This document shows positions 50,041-57,852 of a stretch of 64,000 nucleotides of DNA, one piece after another (position 1 is the stretch's first letter; every line of letters begins with the position of its first letter). Source of the stretch: Acidobacteriales bacterium 59-55 (GTDB lineage Bacteria; Acidobacteriota; Terriglobia; Terriglobales; Acidobacteriaceae); NCBI GenBank assembly GCA_001897435.1, contig MKSV01000008.1:310001-374000 (forward strand), in the 5' to 3' direction. Under the pieces are notes generated by a model. The model saw nothing but the letters and a program-made list of their open reading frames with translations, searched no databases and was not told where the DNA came from. A program made the position numbers and the translations under genes.

Positions 50041-50249
50041 TGACCTGGGGGGCGTGATTAGGCCGTCTGTTAAGGGCACGGCTTCAGCCGTGCCCTAAGC
50101 GCGTCGTTTGCAGTGGGGCATTCGAGCTATTTCCCTCAGGCGTAGCTTCTTTGTCTGTCATTCCCGAAGGGAATCTGCGTTTTTCTCGAATCACCGGGGC
50201 TTTATCTGGAGGAGAACCGCTTTCGTTGTTGAGGTGTATCCGGATTGAA
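50041..50249. other. Intergenic region with part of family A and family B repeats
   Basis: The GGCACGGCTTCAGCCGTGCC hairpin of family A (about 50066-50110) is followed at once by a full family B element (50126-50220), so the two families are fused here. The rest is short and without a gene. Confidence 0.7.
50126..50220 (+). repeat. Family B intergenic repeat, copy 3 (tail type 1)
   Basis: Begins GCTATTTCC, core at 50151-50179 with the ATTCCC-GAA-GGGAAT hairpin and one T-to-C change. The GGAGGAGAACCGC tail is the same as in copy 1. It is preceded by the family A hairpin. Confidence 0.88.
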
Positions 50250-50429
50250 TCAGACCTGACGATACGGGCAGTGGCGGCAGTTGGAGTTGCAGCAGTAGCC
50301 GCGCTTCAAGAGATACGCCGCCGTAAAGACGATCCACAGCCCCTCGTAATAAAAATCCTCCGGCCCCAGCCGAGCAGCCGCATCATCTTCCTCACGAGAG
50401 TGATCGTCGTCCTGTGGCGGCTCCGGCAT
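50250..50429 (-). CDS. DUF5522-type mini-protein
   Basis: A 59-residue protein read on the minus strand. After an acidic start (MPEPPQDDDHSREEDD) comes LGPEDFYYEGLWIVFTAAYL, then LKRGYCCNSNCRHCPYRQV. The final part has three to four cysteines in CC-x3-C-x2-C order, as in the DUF5522 family (YCC-x-x-x-CRHCPY). Probably binds a metal. The ribosome-binding sequence AGGAA is rather far upstream. It lies at the end of an lhr-type helicase region on the same strand and may share its transcript. Confidence 0.8.
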   Translation of the reverse strand: MPEPPQDDDHSREEDDAAARLGPEDFYYEGLWIVFTAAYLLKRGYCCNSNCRHCPYRQV

Positions 50430-50607
50430 GGTTAGCGCATCTTTCCTGTTCTCTGAGACAAAGTAAACAACACATCATCACCCGGAGGACAAACACCACG
50501 TCATTAAACGCCCGGCAAAACTGCACGTCATCTCAACCGAAGCAACGGACGGCTTCATCGTCCGTTGCGCAGTGGAGAGACCCCTGTATTTCGCGTCTCC
50601 CCCTGCC
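50430..50607. other. Short intergenic region with family C repeat
   Basis: A family C repeat occupies 50526-50593, and nothing else stands out in the 178 bp between the DUF5522 gene and lhr. Confidence 0.6.
50526..50593 (+). repeat. Family C intergenic repeat, copy 1
   Basis: CGTCATCTCAACCGAA, then the stem GCAACGGACG-GCTTCAT-CGTCCGTTGC (50542-50568), then GCAGTGGAGAGACCCCTGTA to TTTCG. The flanks match copy 2 (57736-57799) nearly exactly while the stem letters differ but still pair. Confidence 0.85.
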
Positions 50608-53600
50608 CTAGAACAGTGCCGGAACGGGCTGCACCGCCGCAGAGGCAGGCAGCAGCGCCGCGGGAACCTCCTCGCCCTCCACATGCACGCTGCCATTGCG
50701 ATAGACGACCTGCCGACCGGGAATCGCGGCCACGCGCTCGCCGGGGATGACGATGCCCGCAAGGTTGGCCGGGTCGGCGGCTGCCACCGTAATCGTCGCG
50801 AGGCACTCGCGGCTGCGAGCCGCGCGCAGCGATTCGACGGCAGCGGGAAGCGCGAACTGTTCGCCGCCGAATCCCGAGACGAAGCGGCCGCCGCGCACCT
50901 CGCCCCGCGCCTCCATGCGGCGGAGAATGCCGAGCAGGTCGCGCCACCGAGGAGCGTTCGACTCGCGAGCGAGCAGGTCACGGAAGAGGATGCCGTAGCG
51001 CGCCAGCAACATGCGCGCCGCGGACTCGATCGCCGCATCTGTCCGGCGTGCCTGCTCGATCGGCGTCGGCGCGGCATGCACCTCTTCCGACAGCAGCGAC
51101 CAGCGCCCTGCGGAACTGCGGGCTGTACGCCTCCCCGGAGTCTCGCTCGCAGCCGACTTTCGGCGAGGGTCCATCATGGAGCGCAACTGGTCGAAGCCGT
51201 CGGCGGCAGCCAGCCCGGCCGTGGCCAACTCCCACAGCGCGTGCTGCGTCTGCTGTCGCGTCAGGCCCGCGATGCGTTGAATATCGTTGGCAAAGCAGGC
51301 CCCGCGCTGCTGGAGCAAACCGCGCACCCCGAGCGCATCGGCGCTAAGCGCCTGTTCGAGCTTGGCCTCTTCAACGCACTGCCGGGCGAGCGCGTGCGGC
51401 AGCCACTCGGCGGACTCGCGCATATAAAACGTGATCGGCGCGACGTTGGTGGGGATCACCCGGCGCGGCGCGGCTCCGTCGCCGAGGGCCCACGCCGGAT
51501 GCGGCGAAACTCGCCCCCAGCCCACCGCGCCCGAAAGGCACAGCGCATCGAGCCAGCGCGAATCGTAGTTGGCCACGCGCGCGGGCAGCAGCGTGCGCTC
51601 CCACTCGATGGCCGGAGCCTCAAAGCCTTCGAGTTGATGCAGCGCTTCGAGCACGCCCTCTTCTCCCGCAAGCTGCGTCTGCGGAGCGAGATGCTGCCAG
51701 CCCAGCAGCCAGCGCATGTAGACGGCGGGCGTCACCGCCTCGACCTGTTTGCGCAGCGTGCTCAGGGTGCGGCGGTGGATGCGTTGCAGGATGCGGCGCT
51801 CGCACCACTCAATCTCGTAATCGGTCGATGGCTTCGGATGCTCGAAGATGCCGCGCATCAGCAGCCCCTGCATCTCCATGGCGAGAAAAGCCTGAAAGAC
51901 CTCCGCCGGGGCGAGCCCCAGCCGTTCCGAGAAGGCGTTAGCGCTGGTTGGCCCGATGATTTGTAACCATCCCTGAACACATTGCTTCAATGCCTGTTCT
52001 TTTGTAACTGTTTCAGTTTCGTTATAGCTCCATAGCGCCGATACATACCCAAGTCGCTCACTGGCCGCCCAGCAGGGAATCCCCGCGCAGTCGATCGTCT
52101 GCGCACGACCCGTCCGGGCAAGCCGCTCATAGAACACCGGCCAGTGCCGAGCCTCCCCCGTGTCAAGAACGGCCAGCGGAAGCGCGACCACCGCATGCAG
52201 CAGATCGTGAAGCTCGTGCTCGTCGCGGATATCGGGCCGGCACTCGCGGCGCACCTCGTCGATTGCACTCTGATCGAGCTTGCCCGCCTCTTCGAGCACG
52301 CTCTCCGGGAGCGATCGCCGCAGCGAGACAGCCCGCGCCCGGCGCTCTTCCAGTCCCGCATCGTCGAGGAAGGCATAGGGATTGGCGTTGATCAGCTCGT
52401 GCGCGAACTGCGAAGGCACCGGCGTATCGACGGCGAGACAGCGGATGCTCCCGTCCTTGATCCCGCGCAGAACATCGATCAGCCCTTCGAGATCCATCGC
52501 CTCCTGCAGCACGTCCTGCATCACCTCGTCAACCAGCGGATGCGCCGGAATCTGGATATCGCCGACGATGGTCTCAAAGCAGGCAGCGGCCTGGGGAAAG
52601 ACGCTGGCCATCAGGTCTTCGGACCGCGTGCGCTGAATCTGCGGTGCGATGCGCTTGCCCTTCGAGAAGCGAAGCAGTTGCAGGCTGCGCCCGGCGGCCC
52701 AGCGCCAGCGCGTCTTGAAGATCGGTGAGGCAATGGCGGCCTGTTCCAGCAACTCCTTCGCAGTCTGCTCGGTGAGGAACTGGAAGACATCGGCCAGCGG
52801 AAAGCTGTGCTGCTCGGCCAGCGAGATGTTGATGCCGTTGTCGGTCGCCGCTGCCTGCAACTCGAAGTTGAAGCCGCGGCAGAAGCGTTTGCGCAGCGCC
52901 AGTCCCCAGGCCTTGTTGATGCGGCCGCCGAAGGGCGCGTGCAGGATCAGTTGCATGCCGCCGCCCTCGTCGAAGAAACGCTCGGCGATGATGGTAGTCT
53001 TGCTGGGAACGGCTCCCAGCACGGCGCGCCCGCTGACGATGTAGGCGATCAGCTGCTGCGCTCCGCTGGCGCAGACGCCGCACTCCTCCATCAGCCACGC
53101 GCTGGCCGCCGCGACTTCAGGTTGCGCCGGAGAGATGTAGCCGGGCGGAACGTTAGGGGTGCGGGCAGAGATCTGCTCGCGCAACTCGCCGACGCCATCG
53201 CATAGCACCGCAGTACGCTGCGGCGCTTCGCCAAACCAGAAGGGAAGCGTCGGCGGAGCGCCGTGGGCGTCCTCAACCAGCACCCGCCCGGCGGCCTCGA
53301 TGCGCTGAATGCGCCAGCTCGTATTGCCCAGCAAAACTACATCGCCGGGGCTGGAGTCGACGGCGAAGTGCTCGTCGAGCGTGGCGATCTGTACGCCCTC
53401 GGGCTGCAGGATCACGCTGAACAGCGCGGCGTCTGGAATGCTGCCGCCGTTCGAGATTGCGATCATCCGCGCCCCGCGCCGAGGATGAATCTGCCGTTGG
53501 ATGCCGTCGCGCAGCAGGTAAGCGCCGTAGCGTCCGCGGCTCGATTCAATTCCTTCATGCAGCAGCGCGATCAGTTCGTCGAAGCGCTCGCGGGTAAGGT

Positions 53601-54987
53601 CGCGGTACGGATAAGCGCGGCGCAGCGTGTTGAAGAGCGTGTCTTCCTCCCACGATTCCGCCCCGCAGCAGGCGACGATCTGTTGCATCAGCACGTCCAT
53701 CGGCTGCGGCGGAACTTCGAGCCGGTCCAGTTCTCCGGCGCGCATCTTGCGCACCAGCGCCGCCTGCTCCATCAGGTCGTCGCGAGTCGTCGCGAAGAAG
53801 CGCCCCTTGGGCACGGCTCCGCGCCAGTGGCCCGCGCGCCCCACGCGCTGCATGGCGACGGCGACGGCGCGGGTGGTGCTGATCTGGCAGACCAGATCGA
53901 TATCGCCGATGTCGATGCCGAGTTCGAGCGAGGCCGTGGCGATTAATATCTTTATTTCCCCATTTTTTAATCGCTGCTCGGCGTCGAGCCGCAGATTGCG
54001 CGAGAGGCTGCCGTGGTGCGCCGCAACGTTCTCGTTGCCCAGCCGCTCGGCGAGCGCGAACGCGATCTTTTCTACCAGCCGCCGCGTGTTGACGAAGACC
54101 AGCGTCGAGCGGTGATGCTCAGCATGCGCCGCCAGCTTGTCGAAGATCTCCTCCCACATCGCGGTGGTGGTGACGGAACCAAGCTCGTCGCTCGGCACTT
54201 CGATGGCAATATCCAACTCGCGCCGCTGGCCTACCTGCACGATGCGTGCCGGCCTGCGCGAAGCGTGAACCCCGGTAAGAAAGTTAGCCACCAGTTCAAT
54301 CGGATTCTGTGTCGCAGACAGCCCGATTCGCAGCGGAGGCGCAGGCTGGCCGGTCACAAATGCTCCCGGAGAAAGCCTGTTCTCGCCGCAGACCAGAGCT
54401 TCGAGCCGTTCGAGCGACAGCGCCAGGTGCGCTCCACGCTTGTCATCGGCCACCGCGTGAATTTCATCGACGATGACTGTATTGACGCGGCGCAGATGCT
54501 CGCGCGACTTGCCCGCCGTCAGCAGAATGTAGAGCGACTCCGGCGTGGTGACAAGAATATGCGGCGGATTGCGCAGCATGGCGGCGCGCTCTTTGGGCAG
54601 CGTGTCGCCGGTACGGACGGCAGTGCGAATCTCGGTCGAGAGATAACCGCGTTCGAGAGCAAGCTGCTGTATCTCGCGCAGTGGAGCATCGAGGTTCTTC
54701 TGCACGTCGTTCGAGAGCGCCTTCAGCGGACTGACGTAGACGATCTGCGTGCACGGCGCAAGCGTCCCGGCGATGGCCTGGCGCAGCAGCCGGTCGATGC
54801 AGACCAGAAAAGCGGCCAGCGTCTTTCCGCTCCCCGTAGGCGCGGAGATCAACGTCGCCTCGCCCGCCAGAATACTAGGCCAGCCCTGCTCCTGCGGCTC
54901 GGTCGCGCTGCCGAATTTACGGACGAACCACTCCGCCGTGACGGGATGCGCCCAGGCCAGAGCGGCGGAGATTTCGGCGGTCGGCAT
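50608..54987 (-). CDS. lhr: ATP-dependent helicase Lhr
   Basis: A 1459-residue superfamily 2 helicase. Walker A APTGSGKTLAAF is at about residue 48, DEIH is in VIVDEIHAVADDKRGAHL, and the second RecA domain has LVFVNTRRLVEKIAF, AHHGSLSR and QRVGRAGHWRG. The length and the Lhr C-terminal extension agree with long Lhr (E. coli about 1538). The family unwinds RNA-DNA hybrids and is linked to DNA repair. It is a single-cistron gene or shares a transcript with the 59-residue gene downstream. Confidence 0.94.
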   Translation of the reverse strand: MPTAEISAALAWAHPVTAEWFVRKFGSATEPQEQGWPSILAGEATLISAPTGSGKTLAAFLVCIDRLLRQAIAGTLAPCTQIVYVSPLKALSNDVQKNLDAPLREIQQLALERGYLSTEIRTAVRTGDTLPKERAAMLRNPPHILVTTPESLYILLTAGKSREHLRRVNTVIVDEIHAVADDKRGAHLALSLERLEALVCGENRLSPGAFVTGQPAPPLRIGLSATQNPIELVANFLTGVHASRRPARIVQVGQRRELDIAIEVPSDELGSVTTTAMWEEIFDKLAAHAEHHRSTLVFVNTRRLVEKIAFALAERLGNENVAAHHGSLSRNLRLDAEQRLKNGEIKILIATASLELGIDIGDIDLVCQISTTRAVAVAMQRVGRAGHWRGAVPKGRFFATTRDDLMEQAALVRKMRAGELDRLEVPPQPMDVLMQQIVACCGAESWEEDTLFNTLRRAYPYRDLTRERFDELIALLHEGIESSRGRYGAYLLRDGIQRQIHPRRGARMIAISNGGSIPDAALFSVILQPEGVQIATLDEHFAVDSSPGDVVLLGNTSWRIQRIEAAGRVLVEDAHGAPPTLPFWFGEAPQRTAVLCDGVGELREQISARTPNVPPGYISPAQPEVAAASAWLMEECGVCASGAQQLIAYIVSGRAVLGAVPSKTTIIAERFFDEGGGMQLILHAPFGGRINKAWGLALRKRFCRGFNFELQAAATDNGINISLAEQHSFPLADVFQFLTEQTAKELLEQAAIASPIFKTRWRWAAGRSLQLLRFSKGKRIAPQIQRTRSEDLMASVFPQAAACFETIVGDIQIPAHPLVDEVMQDVLQEAMDLEGLIDVLRGIKDGSIRCLAVDTPVPSQFAHELINANPYAFLDDAGLEERRARAVSLRRSLPESVLEEAGKLDQSAIDEVRRECRPDIRDEHELHDLLHAVVALPLAVLDTGEARHWPVFYERLARTGRAQTIDCAGIPCWAASERLGYVSALWSYNETETVTKEQALKQCVQGWLQIIGPTSANAFSERLGLAPAEVFQAFLAMEMQGLLMRGIFEHPKPSTDYEIEWCERRILQRIHRRTLSTLRKQVEAVTPAVYMRWLLGWQHLAPQTQLAGEEGVLEALHQLEGFEAPAIEWERTLLPARVANYDSRWLDALCLSGAVGWGRVSPHPAWALGDGAAPRRVIPTNVAPITFYMRESAEWLPHALARQCVEEAKLEQALSADALGVRGLLQQRGACFANDIQRIAGLTRQQTQHALWELATAGLAAADGFDQLRSMMDPRRKSAASETPGRRTARSSAGRWSLLSEEVHAAPTPIEQARRTDAAIESAARMLLARYGILFRDLLARESNAPRWRDLLGILRRMEARGEVRGGRFVSGFGGEQFALPAAVESLRAARSRECLATITVAAADPANLAGIVIPGERVAAIPGRQVVYRNGSVHVEGEEVPAALLPASAAVQPVPALF

Positions 54988-55047
54988 GGGGAGATTGTAG
55001 CGCGAATCGATTCGATCTTTGTTCGCCTGTCGCCCGCCCTTTATTCT

Positions 55048-55629
55048 CTACATGTTACCCGTGCCCACATCGGCGGCGGCAGCGGCGGAGTTGCTCTCGT
55101 CGAGATACTGTTCGATCACTTTTTCGAGCGTCCCCTGCGCTGTGAGGATGAAGTCCACGGCGTCGCGCCCCGCTCCCCGCCCCCCCGGATTCGGCGTCGT
55201 ATAGTGCGCCACGGCCTTGGCCTGCGGACGCGCGTTCGCGGTGGCGATGGCCAACCCGCAGGCGCGCATCACCGGCAGGTCGATCACGTCGTCGCCGACG
55301 TAAGCCAGCTCGTCGATGGTGATCCCGGCCTTGGCCAGAATCTCGTTGATAGCGTTCATCTTGTGCGACTGGCCCTGGTAGATGAACTCCAGCTTCAGGT
55401 CGTTCGCGCGAATCGCCACCGTCTGCGACTGGCGCTTGGTGATGATGCCGATGCGCAGCCCGCCCAGCCGGGCCAGCGAGATGCCCAGGCCGTCGTGCGC
55501 GGCGAAGCCCTTGGCCTCGATGCCACGGCCGTTCGCATCGGGAAGGACGAAGATCTGGCCATCGGTGAGGACGCCATCGACGTCGAAGATAAGAACTTTG
55601 ATCTTTTTTGCGCGTTGTTCAGCAGTCAT
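55048..55629 (-). CDS. kdsC: 3-deoxy-D-manno-octulosonate 8-phosphate phosphatase
   Basis: A 193-residue HAD-family phosphatase of the C0 class, which acts in LPS inner-core synthesis. The nucleophile and acid are Asp16 and Asp18 in LIFDVDGVLTDG, with IITKRQSQT, and Mg-binding AYVGDDVIDLPVMR. The C-terminus TPNPGGRGAGRDAVDFIL is typical of KdsC. The length agrees with the family (about 170-190). Its ATG overlaps the stop of a zinc-ribbon gene (ATGA), which implies translational coupling. Confidence 0.92.
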   Translation of the reverse strand: MTAEQRAKKIKVLIFDVDGVLTDGQIFVLPDANGRGIEAKGFAAHDGLGISLARLGGLRIGIITKRQSQTVAIRANDLKLEFIYQGQSHKMNAINEILAKAGITIDELAYVGDDVIDLPVMRACGLAIATANARPQAKAVAHYTTPNPGGRGAGRDAVDFILTAQGTLEKVIEQYLDESNSAAAAADVGTGNM

Positions 55630-55871
55630 TTAACGATGATACCGTGGCCTCCGGGCATAGCACCCTCGCCCCCGGTCAAGGCTCCGTCGTACTTTGTCTT
55701 CCGTTGTCCGCGGTTACGCGAAAAGAAGCGGCACTTGCAGACCCTGCACTTCCAGGGGTACAGGCCCACGCACGGTAGTATGGCTCGTTCCCAAAACGTC
55801 TTGCGCCGCCCTCGGGTTGTGTCCAGGGAATGGCATTGTTTGCATTCGGGGTTATCGCTGATTCTCGGCAT
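55626..55871 (-). CDS. Small zinc-ribbon protein
   Basis: An 81-residue protein with CKQCHS and CRVCKC metal-binding pairs and the segment FWERAILPCVGLYPWKC between them. This C-x2-C ... W-E-R-x-I-L-P-x-x-G-L-x-P-x-x-C-x-x-C pattern is a recurrent zinc-ribbon family in Acidobacteria, from memory. Its frame overlaps kdsC by 4 bp. A longer minus-strand frame reaches 56288 but runs through moaC on the opposite strand, so the ATG at 55871 is preferred. Confidence 0.75.
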   Translation of the reverse strand: MPRISDNPECKQCHSLDTTRGRRKTFWERAILPCVGLYPWKCRVCKCRFFSRNRGQRKTKYDGALTGGEGAMPGGHGIIVK

Positions 55872-55923
55872 GGCAGCGTTCTCAGAGTTAAACTTATGAT
55901 CGATCCGTTGGTAGCCTATAACA

Positions 55924-56388
55924 ATGAGCGATACCTTGTCGCATTTTAATGAATCGGGCGACGCCCGCATGGTCGATGTCAGCGCCAAGTCCCCGACGCG
56001 CCGCGAGGCAGTCGCATCGGCCTTCGTCGAACTATCCGACGCTGTCCTCGCCGCGCTGCCCCGCAATCCCAAGGGCAATCCGCTGGAGGTCGCCCGCTTC
56101 GCCGGCATGCAGGCGGCCAAGCGCACCTCCGATCTGATCCCGATGTGCCATCCGCTGGCCCTGAGCTTCGTCGATGTCAAGGCCACGGTGGTCGCGGGCG
56201 GCGTCGCCATCGAGGCCACGGCGGCCACGGTCGCCGGCACCGGCGTCGAGATGGAGGCCATGGTCGCCGCCTCCATCGCCGCGCTCACGGTCTATGACAT
56301 GACCAAGGCGCTCGACAAGGGCATCCGCATCCGCGAGGTCGTGCTCGTCAGCAAGAGCGGCGGCAAGAGCGGCGACTACCGCCGCTAG
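55924..56388 (+). CDS. moaC: Cyclic pyranopterin monophosphate synthase accessory protein
   Basis: A 154-residue protein of molybdenum cofactor synthesis. The family signatures are DLIPMCHPLALSFVDVK (about 71-87) and GVEMEAMVAASIAALTVYDMTKALDKG in parts (about 104-130). The catalytic pair is in the KAL-D-K region. It makes cyclic pyranopterin monophosphate with MoaA. The length matches. The other moa genes are not next to it; moeA is 4 kb downstream on the other strand. Confidence 0.96.
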   Translation: MSDTLSHFNESGDARMVDVSAKSPTRREAVASAFVELSDAVLAALPRNPKGNPLEVARFAGMQAAKRTSDLIPMCHPLALSFVDVKATVVAGGVAIEATAATVAGTGVEMEAMVAASIAALTVYDMTKALDKGIRIREVVLVSKSGGKSGDYRR

Positions 56389-56405
56389 ATGTGGAGGCTC
56401 AAGAG

Positions 56406-56507
56406 GCTATTTCCTACTCAGGCGTAGCTTCCTTTGTTTGTCCTTTGTTTGTCATTCCCGAAGGGAATCTGCGGTTGCCTTCCTCCACACCAACAGCAAA
56501 TCTGCTT
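56406..56507 (+). repeat. Family B intergenic repeat, copy 4 (tail type 2)
   Basis: Begins GCTATTTCC, has a tandem CCTTTGTTTGT before the core (56445-56473) and ends with the CACACCAACAGCAAATCTGC tail. It follows the stop of moaC by 18 bp and precedes egtD on the opposite strand. Confidence 0.88.
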
Positions 56508-56570
56508 CGGCGCCCCATTTTTTGTGCGCTCTTTGCGCAAAGAGTGGGAGACCACAGCCTTTCCAAACAA

Positions 56571-57578
56571 TCAAACCGCCGTGGCCAGCGTCACCGCAAA
56601 AAGATGCAGCGGGTCCAGCCACGATTGGTCAATCACAAATCCGGCTGGCTTCAGCAGCGCGTCAATCGAATCCGGCGTGAACTTGTAGCTGTTTTCGGTG
56701 TGAATCGTCTCGCCGGGCGCGAAGTCGATCGCCAGCGCCGGGGCCGAAGCCGTGGCGGGCAGGTGAACCCGTTGCTTTGCCAGCGAGGCGAGGTGCATCT
56801 CGATGCGCGACTGGTCCGCGTTCCACACCGCCCTGTGGTCGAAGGATTCGGGGCGGAAGTCGGCGCCGAGATCGCGGTTCAACCGCGTCAGCACGTTGCG
56901 GTTGAAGGCGGCGGTCACGCCCGCATCATCGTCGTAGGCGGCTACCAGCGTGTCGGCGCTCTTGTTCCGGCCTGGACCGAGGTCCGTCCCCAGCAGCAGC
57001 TTGTCGCCGGGAAGAAGCTGGGCGCGGATGTTCGCCAGCAGCGCCGCCGCCGCTTGGGGCGAGAAGTTGCCGATGCTCGATCCGATGTACAGCGCCAGCG
57101 TGCGCAGCCCCGGCAGCCGATCCAGCGGCAGCGGCTCGCGCGTGTAGTCCGCGACCTGGCAACGGACCGTGACGTCGGGAAAGTTCGCCTCGATATTTTC
57201 GCTCGCCGCGGCCAGCGCCGACTCCGACACATCGACCGGCTGATAGACTACCTTGCCCTGCTGGCGGATGGCGGCGGCCAGCAGGATGCCGGTCTTGGTC
57301 GCCGTTCCCGCGCCCAGTTCGATCAGCGTCAGCGTCCGGCGCTCGTCGCCTGCGGCCCGTCGCAGAATCTCGTCGGCGTGGGCGCTGAAGATCGAGCGTT
57401 CGGTGCGGGTCAGGTAATACTCGGGCAGCTCCGTGATCTGCTCAAAGAGGCGCGATCCCTCCTCGTCGTAAAACAGCCACGCCGAAAGGGTGCGCGGCCG
57501 GGCAGTCAGTCCGGCGCGGGCCTCGGCGGCTACTGCGGAGGTCGTGGCGTCAAGGGTTTCTGCGGCGATAGATGGCAC
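56571..57578 (-). CDS. egtD: L-histidine N-alpha-methyltransferase (ergothioneine synthesis)
   Basis: A 335-residue methyltransferase that trimethylates histidine to hercynine. The typical opening is ARPRTLSAWLFYDEEGSRLFE, followed by ITELPEYYLTRTERSIF. The SAM loop is LIELGAGTATKTGILL, and GSSIGNFSP and TENSYKFTPDSIDALL are further family blocks. The length agrees with EgtD (about 320). It lies 274 bp downstream of egtB on the same strand, with a family C repeat in between. Confidence 0.94.
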   Translation of the reverse strand: MPSIAAETLDATTSAVAAEARAGLTARPRTLSAWLFYDEEGSRLFEQITELPEYYLTRTERSIFSAHADEILRRAAGDERRTLTLIELGAGTATKTGILLAAAIRQQGKVVYQPVDVSESALAAASENIEANFPDVTVRCQVADYTREPLPLDRLPGLRTLALYIGSSIGNFSPQAAAALLANIRAQLLPGDKLLLGTDLGPGRNKSADTLVAAYDDDAGVTAAFNRNVLTRLNRDLGADFRPESFDHRAVWNADQSRIEMHLASLAKQRVHLPATASAPALAIDFAPGETIHTENSYKFTPDSIDALLKPAGFVIDQSWLDPLHLFAVTLATAV

Positions 57579-57852
57579 TTGGGAGTCTTCCCTCCATTTT
57601 CAATGCGGCCGGGCCGCCCGGTTCGTCAAGCTTCGGTGATCAGGTTCAAATCAGTCCATTGGATGCAGCGTGGGCGCTCGACGACTTCGCCAAATCAATA
57701 AACCCAGGTGGAACAGCATCTCGACCATCTCTAAACGTCATCTCGACCGGAGCCGCGCGGTCTCATCGCGCGGCGCAGTGGAGAGACCCCTGTATTTCGT
57801 TCTTGTCTCACCATTCACAGATACCATCCCATCGTCGAGACAGCCCAAAACT
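57579..57852. other. Intergenic region between egtB and egtD
   Basis: A 274-bp gap in what is normally a compact gene pair. A family C repeat is at 57736-57799. No gene or other clear signal is seen. Confidence 0.55.
57736..57799 (+). repeat. Family C intergenic repeat, copy 2
   Basis: CGTCATCTCGACCGGA, then the stem GCCGCGCG-GTCTCAT-CGCGCGGC (57752-57774), then GCAGTGGAGAGACCCCTGTA to TTTCG. Same orientation as copy 1. The stem sequence is different from copy 1 and still fully paired. Confidence 0.85.

Noticed and set aside
54013..55899. 628-codon open frame on the plus strand
   Set aside because: It overlaps lhr and kdsC, both with clear motifs, in antisense. It has biased, low-complexity sequence.
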